This document shows, in pieces, positions 21,874-32,962 of a stretch of DNA of 64,000 bases. This DNA comes from Nigrospora sphaerica (taxonomy: Eukaryota; Ascomycota; Sordariomycetes; Amphisphaeriales; Apiosporaceae), in the NCBI GenBank assembly GCA_018287875.1, contig JAGVVL010000021.1:310001-374000 (forward strand), read 5' to 3'. Within the stretch, counting starts at the first letter, position 1. The number at the start of each line of letters is the position of its first letter. The notes beneath the pieces were generated by a model. It made no database searches. It saw only the letters and a list, made by a program, of their open reading frames with translations, and was not told the origin of the DNA. The position numbers were made by a program, and so were the translations under genes.

Positions 21874-23473
21874 TCACATTGTCTCCAAAGCACTGAGAAG
21901 CCTATCTCTCACGGCCTCTTGCACCTGGTCCGCCACCTGGATCTCGAGGCCAACACATTGCTCCTCTGCCACCTCCTGACGCTCCGCGAGATGCGCCTGC
22001 TCCGACTCCAGCTCATCTTGGCGCTCGCCGAGCTCGAAGATCTCCGCTTCCAGTTCCTCGATTCGTTGCACGTGTTGATAATTCATATCGATCATGTCTC
22101 TAAGCTTGTCATTCAATACTTGTTGCGTGTCGCGCATAATAGCGAGTTCCGACTTCAGTGACGCATTCTGGTCCAACACCTGATCCAGTTTCGAAAGGAT
22201 GAGGGACGCAGGGAGTTGAGTGAAGGCGTCAGCCTTGTGTTGTGTAATGAAGTACGGAGATTCTGCGAGGCTCTTCGAATACTGTTGATCATTTGAAAGC
22301 TCTGCTGTGTCTAGACGCCTGCGGCAATATCGGGCATCGATATCGTCACGGCTACGCGGCCGTTTCATCACTTGTTTACCTACAGGCACCAATGTATCAG
22401 CGGCGATGTCGTTGGTACCCGAGGATAATGAATATAGACATACCTTTCGGGTCATTTGTCAAAGTAGGCTGCCCATCGTTAGATCCTTTCAGATTGTACG
22501 CGGGGGGGCTGGGAGAGGACTCCTCGCCCGAGTTGATGATCTTGGTGATGGTAGGTTCAAGTGGACAAGCCGCGTCGACGTTAGAAGCGTCACTGTGGCC
22601 AGAAGCGTCATCGTGCTCGTGCGACGCTACTCTTCTGCTGTATGCGGGAGGAGTGGACGTCGCAACGGTTGATTCGCCCGAGTCGGATGCGGCAACCCCG
22701 GCACCGCCATCGGGCGTTGAACTGGGGGTGGGAGTATCAATATTATATTGAACATCGTGCACCCTTCCACCATTGCCGCTGTACAGAGTGCTAAGCCAGT
22801 TTCTATGTTCGGTAGCCTGTTGCTGCCGCTTGTCATGTCTCCAGGCTATCGCCGTGGCGGCTCGTTGGAGAGTTTCGCATTGGGACTTAGAAAGTGTCGT
22901 GTGTGGGAAGAACAGTACTAAATCGCGGCTCGTTGCGAGTCGAGCGAGGGAGGCCAAGGTTCGTTGCGATGAAGGCTTCAGGGAGAGCTCTTGTGAGGGC
23001 TCGATAAGAAGCCCTGGTTGTCGGAGCCGAACATGGACTCGCGTCACTCCGCTCATGAAGTGCTGCCTGTCGTCGGGGCTAAGCTCTGGGGCTGTTGACG
23101 GGTCGACGTGGGGGGTCTGTTCGAGAGACGAGATGTGGTGTGGAGGGATGTCGACATAGATGATCGTTGAGATTTTCTTGCCATCGTTGTAGCTGAAAAC
23201 ATTGGCATTGAAGCGGAATGTTACCATAGGTGGCGTGTAGGTGACTCTGAAGCCCACGCGGATTGTCTGACGAATGGTTCTGGGCTCAATAGTCGAACCA
23301 TGATGGCAATTGCAGTTGGGGTCATGGTCACTTTCCCGGTTCGGCAGGTCGAAAGAGACGACAACCCGTGATGCTTCAGCACAGAAGGGCTGGATGGCTC
23401 CCGTGGCTTCGCTCGTATCGGCAGTAGGGGGCGGCATGGTCGAGCCGGCGCGCGATGTGCCTAGATTAGACAC
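21874..23473 (-). CDS. Hypothetical protein with C-terminal coiled coil
   Basis: Two exons, 23473-22444 and 22379-21874, with a 64-bp intron (GTATGT...CTGTAG, phase 1), give 511 residues. The N-terminal 150 residues look folded and beta-rich (RTIRQTIRVGFRVTYTPPMVTFRFNANVF, KISTIIYVDIPPHHI). A middle segment has LVLFFPHTTLSKSQCETLQRAATAI. A Ser/Thr/Pro-rich linker with two PPAY motifs follows, then a nuclear-type basic patch (MKRPRSRDD) and a coiled coil rich in Glu, Leu and Gln to the end. PPAY motifs can recruit WW-domain ubiquitin ligases; that role is inference. I do not recognise the family. The open exons and clean splice signals argue for a real gene. Confidence 0.7.
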
Positions 23474-25005
23474 GCGTCACAATAGGGTCTAGCACTTACC
23501 ATGGACGTATCTGCGTCCTTTCGTGGACGTAGCGCGGCTCCCAAGGCACCAACAAGACGCGACAAGGTTCGCGACCGGCAGCCGGGTCTGGCTCCTTGCC
23601 CTGGATCCTGGTCCTTTCAACAGAAGGCGCTGGTCCGCACGTTCAGTGAGTAGGAGCCAGTGTTGACAATGATCCAGGGTGCGAGTGACTGATCAGCGTC
23701 TCGTTGGGCAAGGGGCGGGCAGTGCGGGCGCAGCGCGAAGCGAGGAGTGGGTGCAAATTCGCGAAGCCAAAGAACTACAGAACAGAACACGATGGAGGTT
23801 CGCGACAGGCAGCCGGGTCTGGCGCCTTGCCCAAGATCCTGATCCTTTCGGCAAGGGTGATTGCACTGGTCCGCCCTCTCCGTCACCGGGTAGAGGAAGA
23901 TCGAGGGTGCGAGTGGCTGAACGGTGATAACGATGGTGGCGCTGATGGAGTTGCGATGGAGTTGCGATGCATTCGGATTGCCCGGAAGCTTCCACTCTGG
24001 GGGCGGGCCGTGGAGGTGCGACGAACGCAACAAGGAAATTCCGGTGGCAGGTGGAAAGGGAGTACGTACCTTGACGTTAAGCCAGCCACACCTGCACTTC
24101 TGGAGGGGCCCATGACTCAGCTACAGACATACCAGTCACAGCACGAGCAGCGCCATTTGACCCAAATCTGGTCTTCCTCAGATACAACTGGCCTGCGAAA
24201 TTGGGATTCATTGCTGGAGGCTGCGTGGCGATTGCGCCGACACTACCATGAACTTAGTGCTATTGTATTGTCGGTGCCAGCGTGTTCAAGCTGGGCGATG
24301 AGGCTGGTGTTGTATAACGGCCTGACACCGCCCACTAGTAAAGAGATTCAAGACGCACGAGGTCGACCACAAAAAGATGATGCCTAAAGGGTTTCCACTA
24401 CGCTATCAATTGGCCCACATCTTTTGGGACTTTTCAGTAGATAGAGAAGGGAAATTTGAATGACTTGGTGCATGGGATGTTCTATGGTCCTTGGTGGACG
24501 CGAGACGGTATTCCGATTGCAGAGTGGATCGCGCATCGCGGAAGGGCAGAACGCAGCGTCGAGTGAGACCATGGTACACTTAATGAGGTCCTTCATGTGA
24601 CTAGCGCGGGGTACCGACATGGGCGTGCAGTGGGCCGAAACCCAAAAACAGAGGTCGACGTGCCCTTATTGATCAATTCACTGTTCATACCGTCACCTCC
24701 CTCATCCAACGACAAAAGTGGGAGCGCTCCGATGCAGGATAAGTGAGCAAGGATGCCGGATATGGATGACACAGAACGGGATGGGGGATGCAGGCCTGCG
24801 ATACTGGATGTAGAGATGCGAGACGGTGGGATGCGGCATGGGGGAGGCTTGATGGAGAGCGGGAGGAAACCGTTTCTTGCTGTGTATTGCTTCCATCCTT
24901 CTGTCTTGTATCCTACATCCTGCAACTTGCATCCCAGAACCCCTCCCATCCCATCCCATTGGGCATACGACCGCCATCATTCATCCCACCATCCCATTGC
25001 GCAGC
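23474..25005. other. 1.5 kb with an imperfect direct repeat, no gene supported
   Basis: Two similar blocks, about 23560-23690 and 23795-23925, share GGCAGCCGGGTCTGG, CCTTGCCC, ATCCTG(G/A)TCCTTTC, CTGGTCCGC and GGGTGCGAGTG in the same order. A purine-rich GGGATG-type stretch lies at 24750-24850. Overlapping frames on both strands look like chance. Confidence 0.45.
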
Positions 25006-25245
25006 ATGTCCGCGGTCTCTGTACCAGCCGCGCTTCCACCATCTTGGCTCCGCTTTCTCTGCGACAGCTTTCCGTCTTCCCGCCCCCAGCGGTTGAACCG
25101 CACCATCGCCCCCTCGCTCTTCACTCGCGCAGCTGCTAGGAACAGGCAGCCAGCAGCCAACGTCCTAGTAGCTTCCCTCCGCTGCAAAGCCACCCAAACC
25201 ATTCGCCCACCTTCAGCACCCACAGTCCATCGGGGCGAGTATTAG
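25006..25245 (+). CDS. Possible small protein with a mitochondrial-type N-terminus
   Basis: 79 codons from ATG 25006. The first 65 residues are rich in Arg, Ser and Ala with almost no acidic residues (SWLRFLCDSFPSSRPQRLNR, FTRAAARNRQ), like a matrix-targeting presequence. A pyrimidine-rich, CATCC-repeating stretch precedes it. The end overlaps by four bases the 3' end of the convergent gene at 25242-26094. No family recognised; it could equally be a chance frame. Confidence 0.3.
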   Translation: MSAVSVPAALPPSWLRFLCDSFPSSRPQRLNRTIAPSLFTRAAARNRQPAANVLVASLRCKATQTIRPPSAPTVHRGEY

Positions 25246-26094
25246 TGCCGACTGCGGAATAGGGCGAAAGCCTCCTCCATTTGGGCGGGGCTGTACTGTT
25301 CCTGCGTTGCCTGCTGCACTAGCCGGGCTAAGTCGGCGGCAGCGTTCAGCATGTCGACGTGCATGGATTGGGCTACCCGTTTCGCCAGCAAGGCCAAGGT
25401 ATCCAGCGTGAACGAGAAGTCGCGGCTGGCGTTGTCAGCCACATACGATCGACTCTATGCGAACCGAGAGCACCTACGCCATTTTGTCCACTTTCTCCGA
25501 ATAGACCAACAGGAGGAGAGGCGAATCCTGCGTCAGAATCTTCCATCGACGCGCGATGCGCCGCAGCGTTTGGGCCTTCTCTCGGTCGACCCCCCAGTGG
25601 GCGACGCAGTTTTGATAGAGGTCGATCTTGGATCCGGCCGTCTTGGACCCTTGTTTTGCGTTGATCCGCTTTCTGTGCCGGTCCTCCTTGATGGTCGGCT
25701 CCAGGGATTTCAAGTAATGGTGCAATTGTACATGGGCCAGACGAGAGATCCAGTACTGGGGGCTATCCCCCACCATGGCGGCATGCAGCAGGCGTATCCC
25801 CTCGGTCAGTCGTTTGTCGGCGCACGTCACAGGGTGCGACAGAAGCGTGCTTGTCGCAAGGGTGACCCATATGCCGTACAGATCCCGGCAGTGCTGCCGG
25901 AACAGACCATGGGGATCCGGCCTCGTAGCCTGCCGGGCCAGCTCGTCGAGCTCCGCGGGGCTCAGGCCCACCTGCTGTCGTTCCGGCGCGTAGTCCGCCT
26001 CGTTTTGATTCGTGCCTTGGGAACCAGGCAGTCTGGCATGGAAGGACGCGGTGAGGCCTTGGAGGACAGCTTCGATGGTCGGTTTGTCGGACAT
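25242..26094 (-). CDS. Hypothetical 266-residue protein, two exons
   Basis: Exons 26094-25478 and 25425-25242 join across a 52-bp intron (GTAGGT...CGCCAG, phase 2, with GCTGACA branch-like sequence) into an open 267-codon frame. The protein is largely helical, rich in Ala, Leu, Gln and Arg, without a signal peptide or membrane segments. Recognisable stretches are LYGIWVTLATSTLLSHPVTCADKRLTEGIRLLHAAM, DLYQNCVAHWGVDREKAQTLRRIARRWKIL and the C-terminal LALLAKRVAQSMHVDMLNAAADLARLV. I know no family for it. The splice fit and even composition make it a likely real gene; function unknown. It is convergent with the small frame at 25006. Confidence 0.65.
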
Positions 26095-26793
26095 GGTCCT
26101 GGACGGGCGAACTTATGTGATGGAATTCCAACGTTGGCGGTGCTTTCTGGGGAGCGCTCGCAAAGAGGTTCTCGTATTATATAGTATGTACTGTGTGGTA
26201 TCTACACGAAGCCGACAGCTCGTGCGCTGGGGTGTTCCAGCTAGGGAATACCGTTTCCCGATGCACGACACAATACCGCCACCGGAGAGCTGCTGGTTTG
26301 GGCGCCGCGGATGTAGCGCCATGGATGCAACGGCACTGATGTAGCGACATCCAGGTCTCTACCCACGGCAGAAACCCGATTTCAGTAGATGTTGTTAGTT
26401 ACCACAGCGCAATAGACTGGCGCCGTCAACCTTTTCATGAAGACGCCAGCCCCATCCATGGCGCGGAGAATGGGAGGGCAGGACACTGTGCCCTAGGAGC
26501 AGTGGAAGGCACGCATCGCGGCAGCCACTTGCGGACCGCGACGCACCACCAAAGAACAGTGGAAGCCCATTATACGTACACGCCAGCGGATACGTTGACT
26601 CCGAATACCACACGTAGGCTCAAATGAAGCCGGTAGCGCTCTGATGCATAGTCCTATGGTAACGACACATTTCAAATACGTCCCAACATGCACTCTCTCC
26701 TATGGTTCCAGGGAGAAACCCGGCGGGACTACTATCATCCGGCCAATCCTCCTAAGTGCGGCTGGCCCCCTCTGCCAATGCTTGTTGCGATCA
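26095..26793. other. 700 bp without a supported gene
   Basis: Upstream flank of the 266-residue gene and downstream flank of the zinc-cluster gene. Only short overlapping frames on both strands. Confidence 0.4.
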
Positions 26794-27560
26794 CTATTGC
26801 ACATGGCTATGGATTGGCATGCCTTTCCACGCCGTGTCTGGTCCACGGAATACCACCGAGGTTGAATTTGTATATCCGAGAGAGCCTCCTACCACGGGTG
26901 TGCGAAGGGGAACCGCTCTATCGGCTACGAGGCTTGCTTCTTGGGCAAGAAAATCGTGCGCGGTGCTAGGAACGGCCGCAGGCAACTGAAACGGCCTTCC
27001 CGAGAGCATTTGTCGAGGCGACAGTCCATTGCGAATGTCGTCTAATGTGGCGCTCGCTTCATGCAACTTCGAGGTTTTTAAATATTCAAAAAGACTATGC
27101 AGGTCCCGGACGGTGACGGTAAGGGTTTCCCAATCCCGTTTTACTGGTAGCATAGGTTAGCTTGTACCCTTGCAGGGCGACTTCTAGTTGTGCTGATATC
27201 AGTGGTGACGTGAGCGCCGTGAATTCGAAGTGCTTACAAGCATGATTTCGGGTCTCCCCCGGCGTTGTAGCATAACGACACAGCCAACCCCGTTTGCGGC
27301 AGGTCGCGCAAGTGGGACGAGCTGCATCACACTAAAGACGAGTTAGAATGCGATCCTGCTACAAATGCGGATGGTTCTATCGCGCGTTGTACCTTGGTCT
27401 TTTTCAGTCGGCAGTTATCGCAAGCAGCCCTCGCCTGTCGTTGCGACTCGTGGCGTGGAAAAGCAGAGGGTACGGGCACTTGGTAAGTAGCAGCATTGTG
27501 GGAGTCTGCAGCGAGTGTCGCTGCAGACTTTGGCGCGAGAGGCTGAGCAGAAGATGACAT
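26794..27560 (-). CDS. Short Zn(II)2Cys6 transcription factor, three exons
   Basis: Proposed exons are 27560-27393, 27331-27238 and 27143-26794, with introns of 61 bp (GTACAA...TCTTTAG, phase 0) and 94 bp (GTAAGC...ACCAG, phase 1, CTAAC branch site). Joining them gives 203 residues in one frame. The zinc cluster is formed across the first junction: ACDNCRLKKTK then CDAARPTCATCRKRGWLC, with spacing Cx2Cx6Cx6Cx2Cx8C. This binuclear cluster binds CGG-type DNA and is confined to fungi. The C-terminal part has LDDIRNGLSPRQML, a segment seen after the cluster in several such regulators. There is no fungal-specific middle domain, so it is either a short regulator or truncated. Without the intron the cluster would be cut after three cysteines. 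Confidence 0.75.
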
Positions 27561-28871
27561 GATTCGAGACGACTGTGTAGAGGCACCAAGGATGTCGTAA
27601 ACTAAGCGTGAAATGAGAAGCGGCGGTACGAGTATCTACTGGTGTAGCAGTGCAAGAATACTGCGAATGATCAGATCAAGCTGGCCTTTAGTTTACGATG
27701 GCGGGATCCAGGCCTACGTGTTAGCTAAATGATCCGAATCATGGTGCTTTGTATCCGCGAACCCCTCTGACACCAAGCCGCTACGGCGATTCTAAGACCG
27801 CTGACGGCTTCTTAGACAGAGAGGTTTCCGCACAGCCATCGCCGGTTGAAGCGACGCTTATGGTTGCTTTTATTCTAGGAGGAGTCTAGCTGCATTATCG
27901 AACGGCACGGTTCAGAACGCCAAGCGCGACACTGGGATCCCGCACGTACTGGAAGCCGAGATCCGGAGAAGCGGGCCAGGTATGCAGTGGCGGCACAGCT
28001 CGTCTGTCCTCTAAAGCAATAGTAGCCGTATCGCTGGTCACCCATGTATCTCGTTCGCCCTTGTCGTGCGTCGTCGGGCGTTGGTGGGAGCTGCATGGCT
28101 GTTCTGTTGGGCGTTGCGAGCCAATGCTACCTGTCTGCCACGGTTCGGTGGGACACGGGCTGCGCCGCGTCGCGGCAGAGCTGGCTCACTTTGCGTCTGG
28201 ACACGCTTGCCCCGCAGCACGCCAATCTGCGTAATGAGACAGGACAGCAAGGCGGTCGCGTATCTTCTCGCAATCGGCGGGTTGTCAAATGCCCCCGGGT
28301 TGATAGTCATCCAAAGATGGGCCGCTGGCCGCCCAGTACTTTGACGGAGCTGCACCCGGCACTGGAAGATGTCACGACTTGGAGAATGCGAAGGACTCCT
28401 TGAAGCGCAGCTCTGCGATGCGCCACGGCCCACGCTAGATAGTGGCAAAACTGGAAGCATTTACATCTACCGAAATCCACGGTCACAAAAATGGTCTTTG
28501 CGGATGGCCAGCTTCGAAGCTTGCCACGAAGGGTGGACTGGACGACGTGTGCTGTGACCAATCTGGCATAACGTGGGTGGCAATCGTATGACTGCAGCAA
28601 CCGGTTGGCGTCTTGGACATTGAACGGTAGAGTGGCACACAGTAGATCCAAGCTCCCAGGGCTGATATAGGGCAATAAACTTGGGTATTCCAGCCTCCGT
28701 TCCAACAGCTGGGAAGCCCTCAAAGAGGCTGATCTGTGTAACGTCTTGACCACACCCTGTCCGACAGATATGTAGCCACCCACCCCACTCGGACACGAAC
28801 AACCTCCACCTGATCACCTTCACCAGCAACGTCACTCGCACGTACTCGCCCAAACTGGCTGAATGGGACTC
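27561..28871. other. 1.3 kb between two divergent zinc-cluster genes
   Basis: The minus-strand regulator at 26794-27560 and the plus-strand one from 28872 point away from each other, so this is a shared upstream region. Long minus-strand frames at 28038-28783 look folded in places but could not be joined into a gene. Confidence 0.4.
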
Positions 28872-29004
28872 ATGGCTGCGTCGTCGACTCCCATGTCCAG
28901 CACGCGGTGCAGAGAGATTCGGTCTAAACAGTGGGGCCCCCTCCCACAGGTGCATACGCCGGAGGCGCCTCGCCCGAGAGGGCCGCTCACCACGGTTGCC
29001 TGTA

Positions 29005-29034
29005 AGTTGGACCACCACTGCTCGGGCCACCCCC
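29005..29034 (+). repeat. Left inverted repeat of the open pogo element
   Basis: Pairs with 30902-30931. The shared core CGGGCCACCCCC is exact; the outer part differs at a few positions. Confidence 0.8.
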
Positions 29035-29170
29035 TTAATGGGCCACCTAAAAAGTATCACCAACCTCAACAACCCCAACACAGTCACTGATAAATAGCAC
29101 GGTAACCAGCGCTCGTAAAAATAAATAGAATATACCATTCTACTCCTCTTTCAATTGCGCATCTTATAAC

Positions 29171-30823
29171 ATGTTGTCCGACCACGAAAAGAACCTGCGT
29201 GCAGCCGCTAGAGCCCACCGAAATGGCTTATCTGTGCGAGCCGCGGCCATCAGACATGGAGTATCCAGAACCACCCTACAGCGCCATATGGACGGCGGTG
29301 TTTCGCGCCGTGAGGCCTCTCAGAAGCGTCAGAACCTATCCCCAACTACTGAGCGCTTTTTAGTGCGCTGGGTCAAGTTACAGACCAAGCTAGGCTATGC
29401 TCCTCCACACTCAAGGTTCCGTCTGTTCGCCATGAGGCTATCCCAAGCTTCAGGAGGCCCTCAGACCCTCGGAACACACTGGGTCCGGAGATTCCTGCGG
29501 AGACATCCAGAGTTGAAGACTCTGCGAAGCGTACGATATGACTGGAGACGTGCTAACGCTGCATGTTCCGTCAATATCGTTGAGTTCTTCGACCGGCTGG
29601 ATGACCCCCTTATGTCGGCTATCCCTCCTGCTCACACTTACAACGCCGACGAGATAGGGACGATGGTCGGTATTGGAGACGCTCCCCTAGTTATTGGACC
29701 TTCTGAGCTTAAGGAGGTCCTCATTAACGACCCCCTTAATAGAGATTGGGTGACTATTGTGGAGTGTGTGTCTGGCGATGGCCGAGCCCTCTTCCCCTTA
29801 GTTATCTTTGGCGGCAAAAACGTCCAACAGCAGTGGTTTAACGACGAGATGTTTAACGACGACGACCTCAAGCAGTGGAAGTTCGGCTCTAACGGCTCCG
29901 GCTGGTCAAGTAACGAGATAGCGCTACGTTGGCTACGTGAGGTGTTTCTTCCGCAGACGAAGCCCCAGGATTCTCGACAGTGGCGCCATCTGATTATCGA
30001 CGGCCACAACAGCCACATCAACGAGCCTTTCCTTTTAGAGTGCCTCCAATCGAAGGTCTGGTTGAATTTCCTTCCGGCGCACTGCTCACAGATTCTCCAA
30101 CCACTTGACGTCGGCCCTTTCTTAGTGCTAAAGCGGCGGTTCCGGTCCATCCTACGTGCCACTTGCTATTCTATGATGGCCACAGTTGCCGGCAAACCAG
30201 AGTTCGTGGCGGCCTGGAAACGGGCTCGGAATGAAGCCCTCACGAAGGAGAAAATCCTTCGGGGCTGGGAGTTAACTGGCATCTATCCAAGAGACCGATC
30301 TAAGGCGCTTAATAGCAGGCTAGCTATGCAGGCCGATGCCATGACCGCAGACGCACCAGACCGGCCGAAAACACCAGACAGAGCCCTCCAGGCTTCAGAA
30401 AACCATCTCCAGACTCCCAAGAACAGCAAGGACCTAAGGGAATTGGAGACATCTGTGTTGGCAGAGGATGGTCTACCGCAGACTGCCGGGGTCCGCCGCA
30501 TGAGCCGTCAGGTCCAGAAGGCCCTTGACACTCTCAACGCTACTATCGTGGGACTGCAGCATAGCCAGGAGCAATTGAAGGCTGCATTAGAGAGACAGAG
30601 ACCTCGAAAACAGCGCAGAGTTCTCCCTAGGGCCCAGCAAGCCTTCGTTGACATAGCAGACATCCAACAAGCTAAGGATCAGCTACAGGACGAGGCTGAG
30701 TCTCAGCGCCCGCGGCGCTCTATGCGCCACCAGCCAAATAGACGGTCGGAATCGCCCCAAATTGAACCAGAACAAGACGAGGAGATAGAGCATGTCGAGG
30801 AAGAGATACGCGTTCAGTTTTAG
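29171..30823 (+). CDS. Pogo/Fot1-family DDE transposase
   Basis: 550 residues, single open frame. The N-terminal HTH (GLSVRAAAIRHGVSRTTLQRHMDGG) and second CENP-B-type region (LGTHWVRRFLRRHPELKTLRSVRYDWRR) bind the ends. The DDE core has Asp in YNADEIG, Asp in LIIDGHNSH and Asp in LQPLDVGPF, the DDD triad typical of pogo/Fot1. The tail (about 430-550) is a coiled coil with basic clusters (RPRKQRRVLPR, RPRRSMRHQPNRR) and an acidic end. Every motif expected for activity is present, so this copy may still move itself and the dead relatives. It interrupts a zinc-cluster regulator. The ATG matches the start used by the copy in LINE A. Confidence 0.95.
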   Translation: MLSDHEKNLRAAARAHRNGLSVRAAAIRHGVSRTTLQRHMDGGVSRREASQKRQNLSPTTERFLVRWVKLQTKLGYAPPHSRFRLFAMRLSQASGGPQTLGTHWVRRFLRRHPELKTLRSVRYDWRRANAACSVNIVEFFDRLDDPLMSAIPPAHTYNADEIGTMVGIGDAPLVIGPSELKEVLINDPLNRDWVTIVECVSGDGRALFPLVIFGGKNVQQQWFNDEMFNDDDLKQWKFGSNGSGWSSNEIALRWLREVFLPQTKPQDSRQWRHLIIDGHNSHINEPFLLECLQSKVWLNFLPAHCSQILQPLDVGPFLVLKRRFRSILRATCYSMMATVAGKPEFVAAWKRARNEALTKEKILRGWELTGIYPRDRSKALNSRLAMQADAMTADAPDRPKTPDRALQASENHLQTPKNSKDLRELETSVLAEDGLPQTAGVRRMSRQVQKALDTLNATIVGLQHSQEQLKAALERQRPRKQRRVLPRAQQAFVDIADIQQAKDQLQDEAESQRPRRSMRHQPNRRSESPQIEPEQDEEIEHVEEEIRVQF

Positions 30824-30901
30824 CTATAGAGGCCTCATGGTGGCTGCAAAACACCATAGTGAATGGAGTGGTGTTGATATTCTAGTGACGTGGCCCATAC
30901 A

Positions 30902-30931
30902 GGGGGTGGCCCGTTCAGTGGGGTGCTAACT
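30902..30931 (-). repeat. Right inverted repeat of the open pogo element
   Basis: Partner of 29005-29034; ends CTAACT before TA 30932-30933. Confidence 0.8.
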
Positions 30932-31493
30932 TAACCGGTGTCGCACCAAAAAGGTCAAGGTTTCGTCGCGGGCCCCTTCGATGTCTAGGGATGGAGGCCG
31001 CAAGCTCACCCCGTAGTGTGATGGTGAACGCCCAGCCTGCCAAGTCTGCCGCAGGATCAATGCGCGATGCGTCTTTGACACCCATCCCGGCGAGTCTCGA
31101 ATCCATATGCTTCGAAGAGAAAACCAAGAGCTCAAGACGCGGCTTGCGCACGTCGAGTGGCTGCTTACAGCGTTATGTGAAGGGCCCGACAACACGAGAG
31201 CGTGGATTCGCGAGGCTATATCCGTAGGAGCGCGCCCAGACGATGTGTTCCAACAGGCCCAAGTGGCTCTACAGCTCGATTCTGAAAGACGAGCCACGAG
31301 GAGCCCAAGAGAGGTCGATGCCGCCGCCAGAGTCCCTGAAGGAGTCGAGCCCGAGGATTCCTCGGCTTCTCCCGGTGGATGGATGGGCCTTGGCACGAAT
31401 ACCGATGCGTCGCTGCCTAGCTCCGGCCTGTCGCTCATGGAGGACATATTCCCTTGGTCACAGAACGACGTATTCCAGCAGGGCGCCCCATAA

Positions 31494-32962
31494 GACACCC
31501 CTTCCCCTCTCGATACGATACGAGGAAAGCGGGGGCCCGCACCGGGTCAAAGTGAGCGTACAGTATTGATTTTTGATCGCATGCGGCTTGTTTCGCAGGG
31601 TGCAATCGGCACGAAGAACAGATACGGCAGCCCGGGCTGCGAGTCCTTGGGTCGCCGAGGTTGCAACATACAGATGATGGCGCCCGTGCCGCAGGCAGAC
31701 TGTTTGATTCTTTCCACTGGACGGAGAGGTACGGGACAACAGAGTTGTTCGCTGCTTTCAGCGCCGGTGGATCCCAGGCTGCGGTCTCCGGCACCGCGTC
31801 CGTGGGCTCCTTGCTCGCCGGGTCAGTAAGGCGCCCCATGGGCCATCCTAGCTACGAACGTACAGCGCGCGCAAGGTAATTCGATCGCCGCGCGAACAAC
31901 GCGTCACGAGCCGCAGGCTGAGGAATGGAGCGTGAAGGCGGAGCGATGTTGTCACGCAGGACGGCCGAACGGGCAAGAGAAAGCGAGGCGTGGGGGCAAG
32001 CGGGGCCTGAGGCAGCGCGATGCAAAGCTTATCTCTTGCGACGGGTCGCTCCCCACGCGCCGACGATCGCGCTAAACAGATGGTCAGCCGCGATGCAGTG
32101 CTGTAGGGAAGCGGGGACCCAGGAGAAGCCGTTGCATTCCGTACCTATACTCTGCTGGCACCAGCTCGTCCTGCTAGTCCATGGCCCTCCACGGTACCTG
32201 CATTATGCTTGACAAGAGTTGCCTAAGGTCGTTGGTCCCGTTTCCCCACAGCGGACCGAACGCACGCCGGTCGCTTCGAAATAGGCAAGGCAATTGCGTC
32301 CGAAGTGGTGCCTTCTGCCACTGTAGGCCAGTACCGAGTGGAAGGCGTTCGGGCACGAATCGATATGCACATGAAACGACGCAAAGCGGCGCGCAATGGG
32401 CTACGGCAAGCCTCCTCGACGGTTCACTGTGGCCATGAGGCACAGTGGTGGGCGCGAGAATGGCAGAATGGGTAGCACCGGCTCAAGACCAGCGTATGCA
32501 AGGCGGATCAAGTGACTCTTTGCAAGTGCTTGCGACTCCTGTGATCGCGAATCCAAGGCGACATAGCTAGAATGAATAAAATGGTTTCTCCATGCACGAA
32601 CCATTCATCTCATTCCGTAACTTGATCACCTGGTCAGACTTCCAAACCAAGTGGTTGGTGTGCCGTAGTGGTCAAAGTCCACCAAGGTCTTTTCTCCTAT
32701 CATAATTAGAGTCTATGCCTGGGACGCTGGAACGGACCCGGGCGTTGACCCAAACAATTCCGTAGTCCTAGGCGGACCGCCAGTCGTCGGTTCATCGTCT
32801 TGTTGTATCTCTTATTCAGCGCCCCAGCCATACTGGACTTTAGGCAGATACGACACGGCACGTGATAAAATGATGGAGGGTCGCCAAAGGCGGGGTACGC
32901 GTCGCTCGAGATCGGGCGCTGCGATGTCAGTCTTTGCAATCTCGTCTCCTCACCATGGCGAG
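31494..32962. other. 1.5 kb without a supported gene
   Basis: GC-rich, with short overlapping frames on both strands and no motifs. Positions 32374-32487 are one copy of a dispersed repeat. Confidence 0.4.
32374..32487 (+). repeat. Dispersed repeat, copy 1
   Basis: About 110 bp, including GACGGTTCACTGTGGCCA and GGGCGCGAG; roughly 80% identical to the reverse complement of 43525-43637. No ends or coding function identified. Confidence 0.7.

Larger units (their letters stand above)
29005..30931 (+). mobile_element. Pogo/Fot1 transposon with an open transposase
   Basis: 1927 bp, ends AGTTGGACCACCACTGCTCG and the imperfect reverse complement AGTTAGCACCCCACTGAACG (inverted repeats about 30 bp, a handful of mismatches), flanked by TA at 29003-29004 and 30932-30933. 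It carries one uninterrupted transposase gene. It has the same length as the copy in LINE A, and the coding start (166 bp in) and end (108 bp from the right end) are at the same offsets in both. Confidence 0.94.
28872..31493 (+). pseudogene. Zn(II)2Cys6 transcription factor interrupted by a pogo transposon
   Basis: Left part: MAASSTPMSS from ATG 28872 running to ...GPLTTVAC at 29003. Right part from 30932: AACCGG then TGTCGCACC..., coding NRCRTKKVK, a probable 57-bp intron (30960-31016, GTTTCG...CGTAG), then CDGERPACQVCRRINARC and a leucine-zipper-like segment (MLRRENQELKTRLAHVEWLL). Removing the element 29005-30931 and one TA joins the codons for Cys and Asn exactly and completes the cluster Cx2Cx6C-Cx6Cx2Cx6C. 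The insertion therefore lies between the first and second zinc cysteines and destroys DNA binding. Without it the protein would be about 240 residues. A further small intron may lie in the N-terminal part (28910-28950). The end is TAA at 31491. Confidence 0.8.

Noticed and set aside
28467..29138. 223-codon minus-strand frame crossing the pogo boundary
   Set aside because: It runs into the transposon end and opposes the disrupted zinc-cluster gene; no motif.
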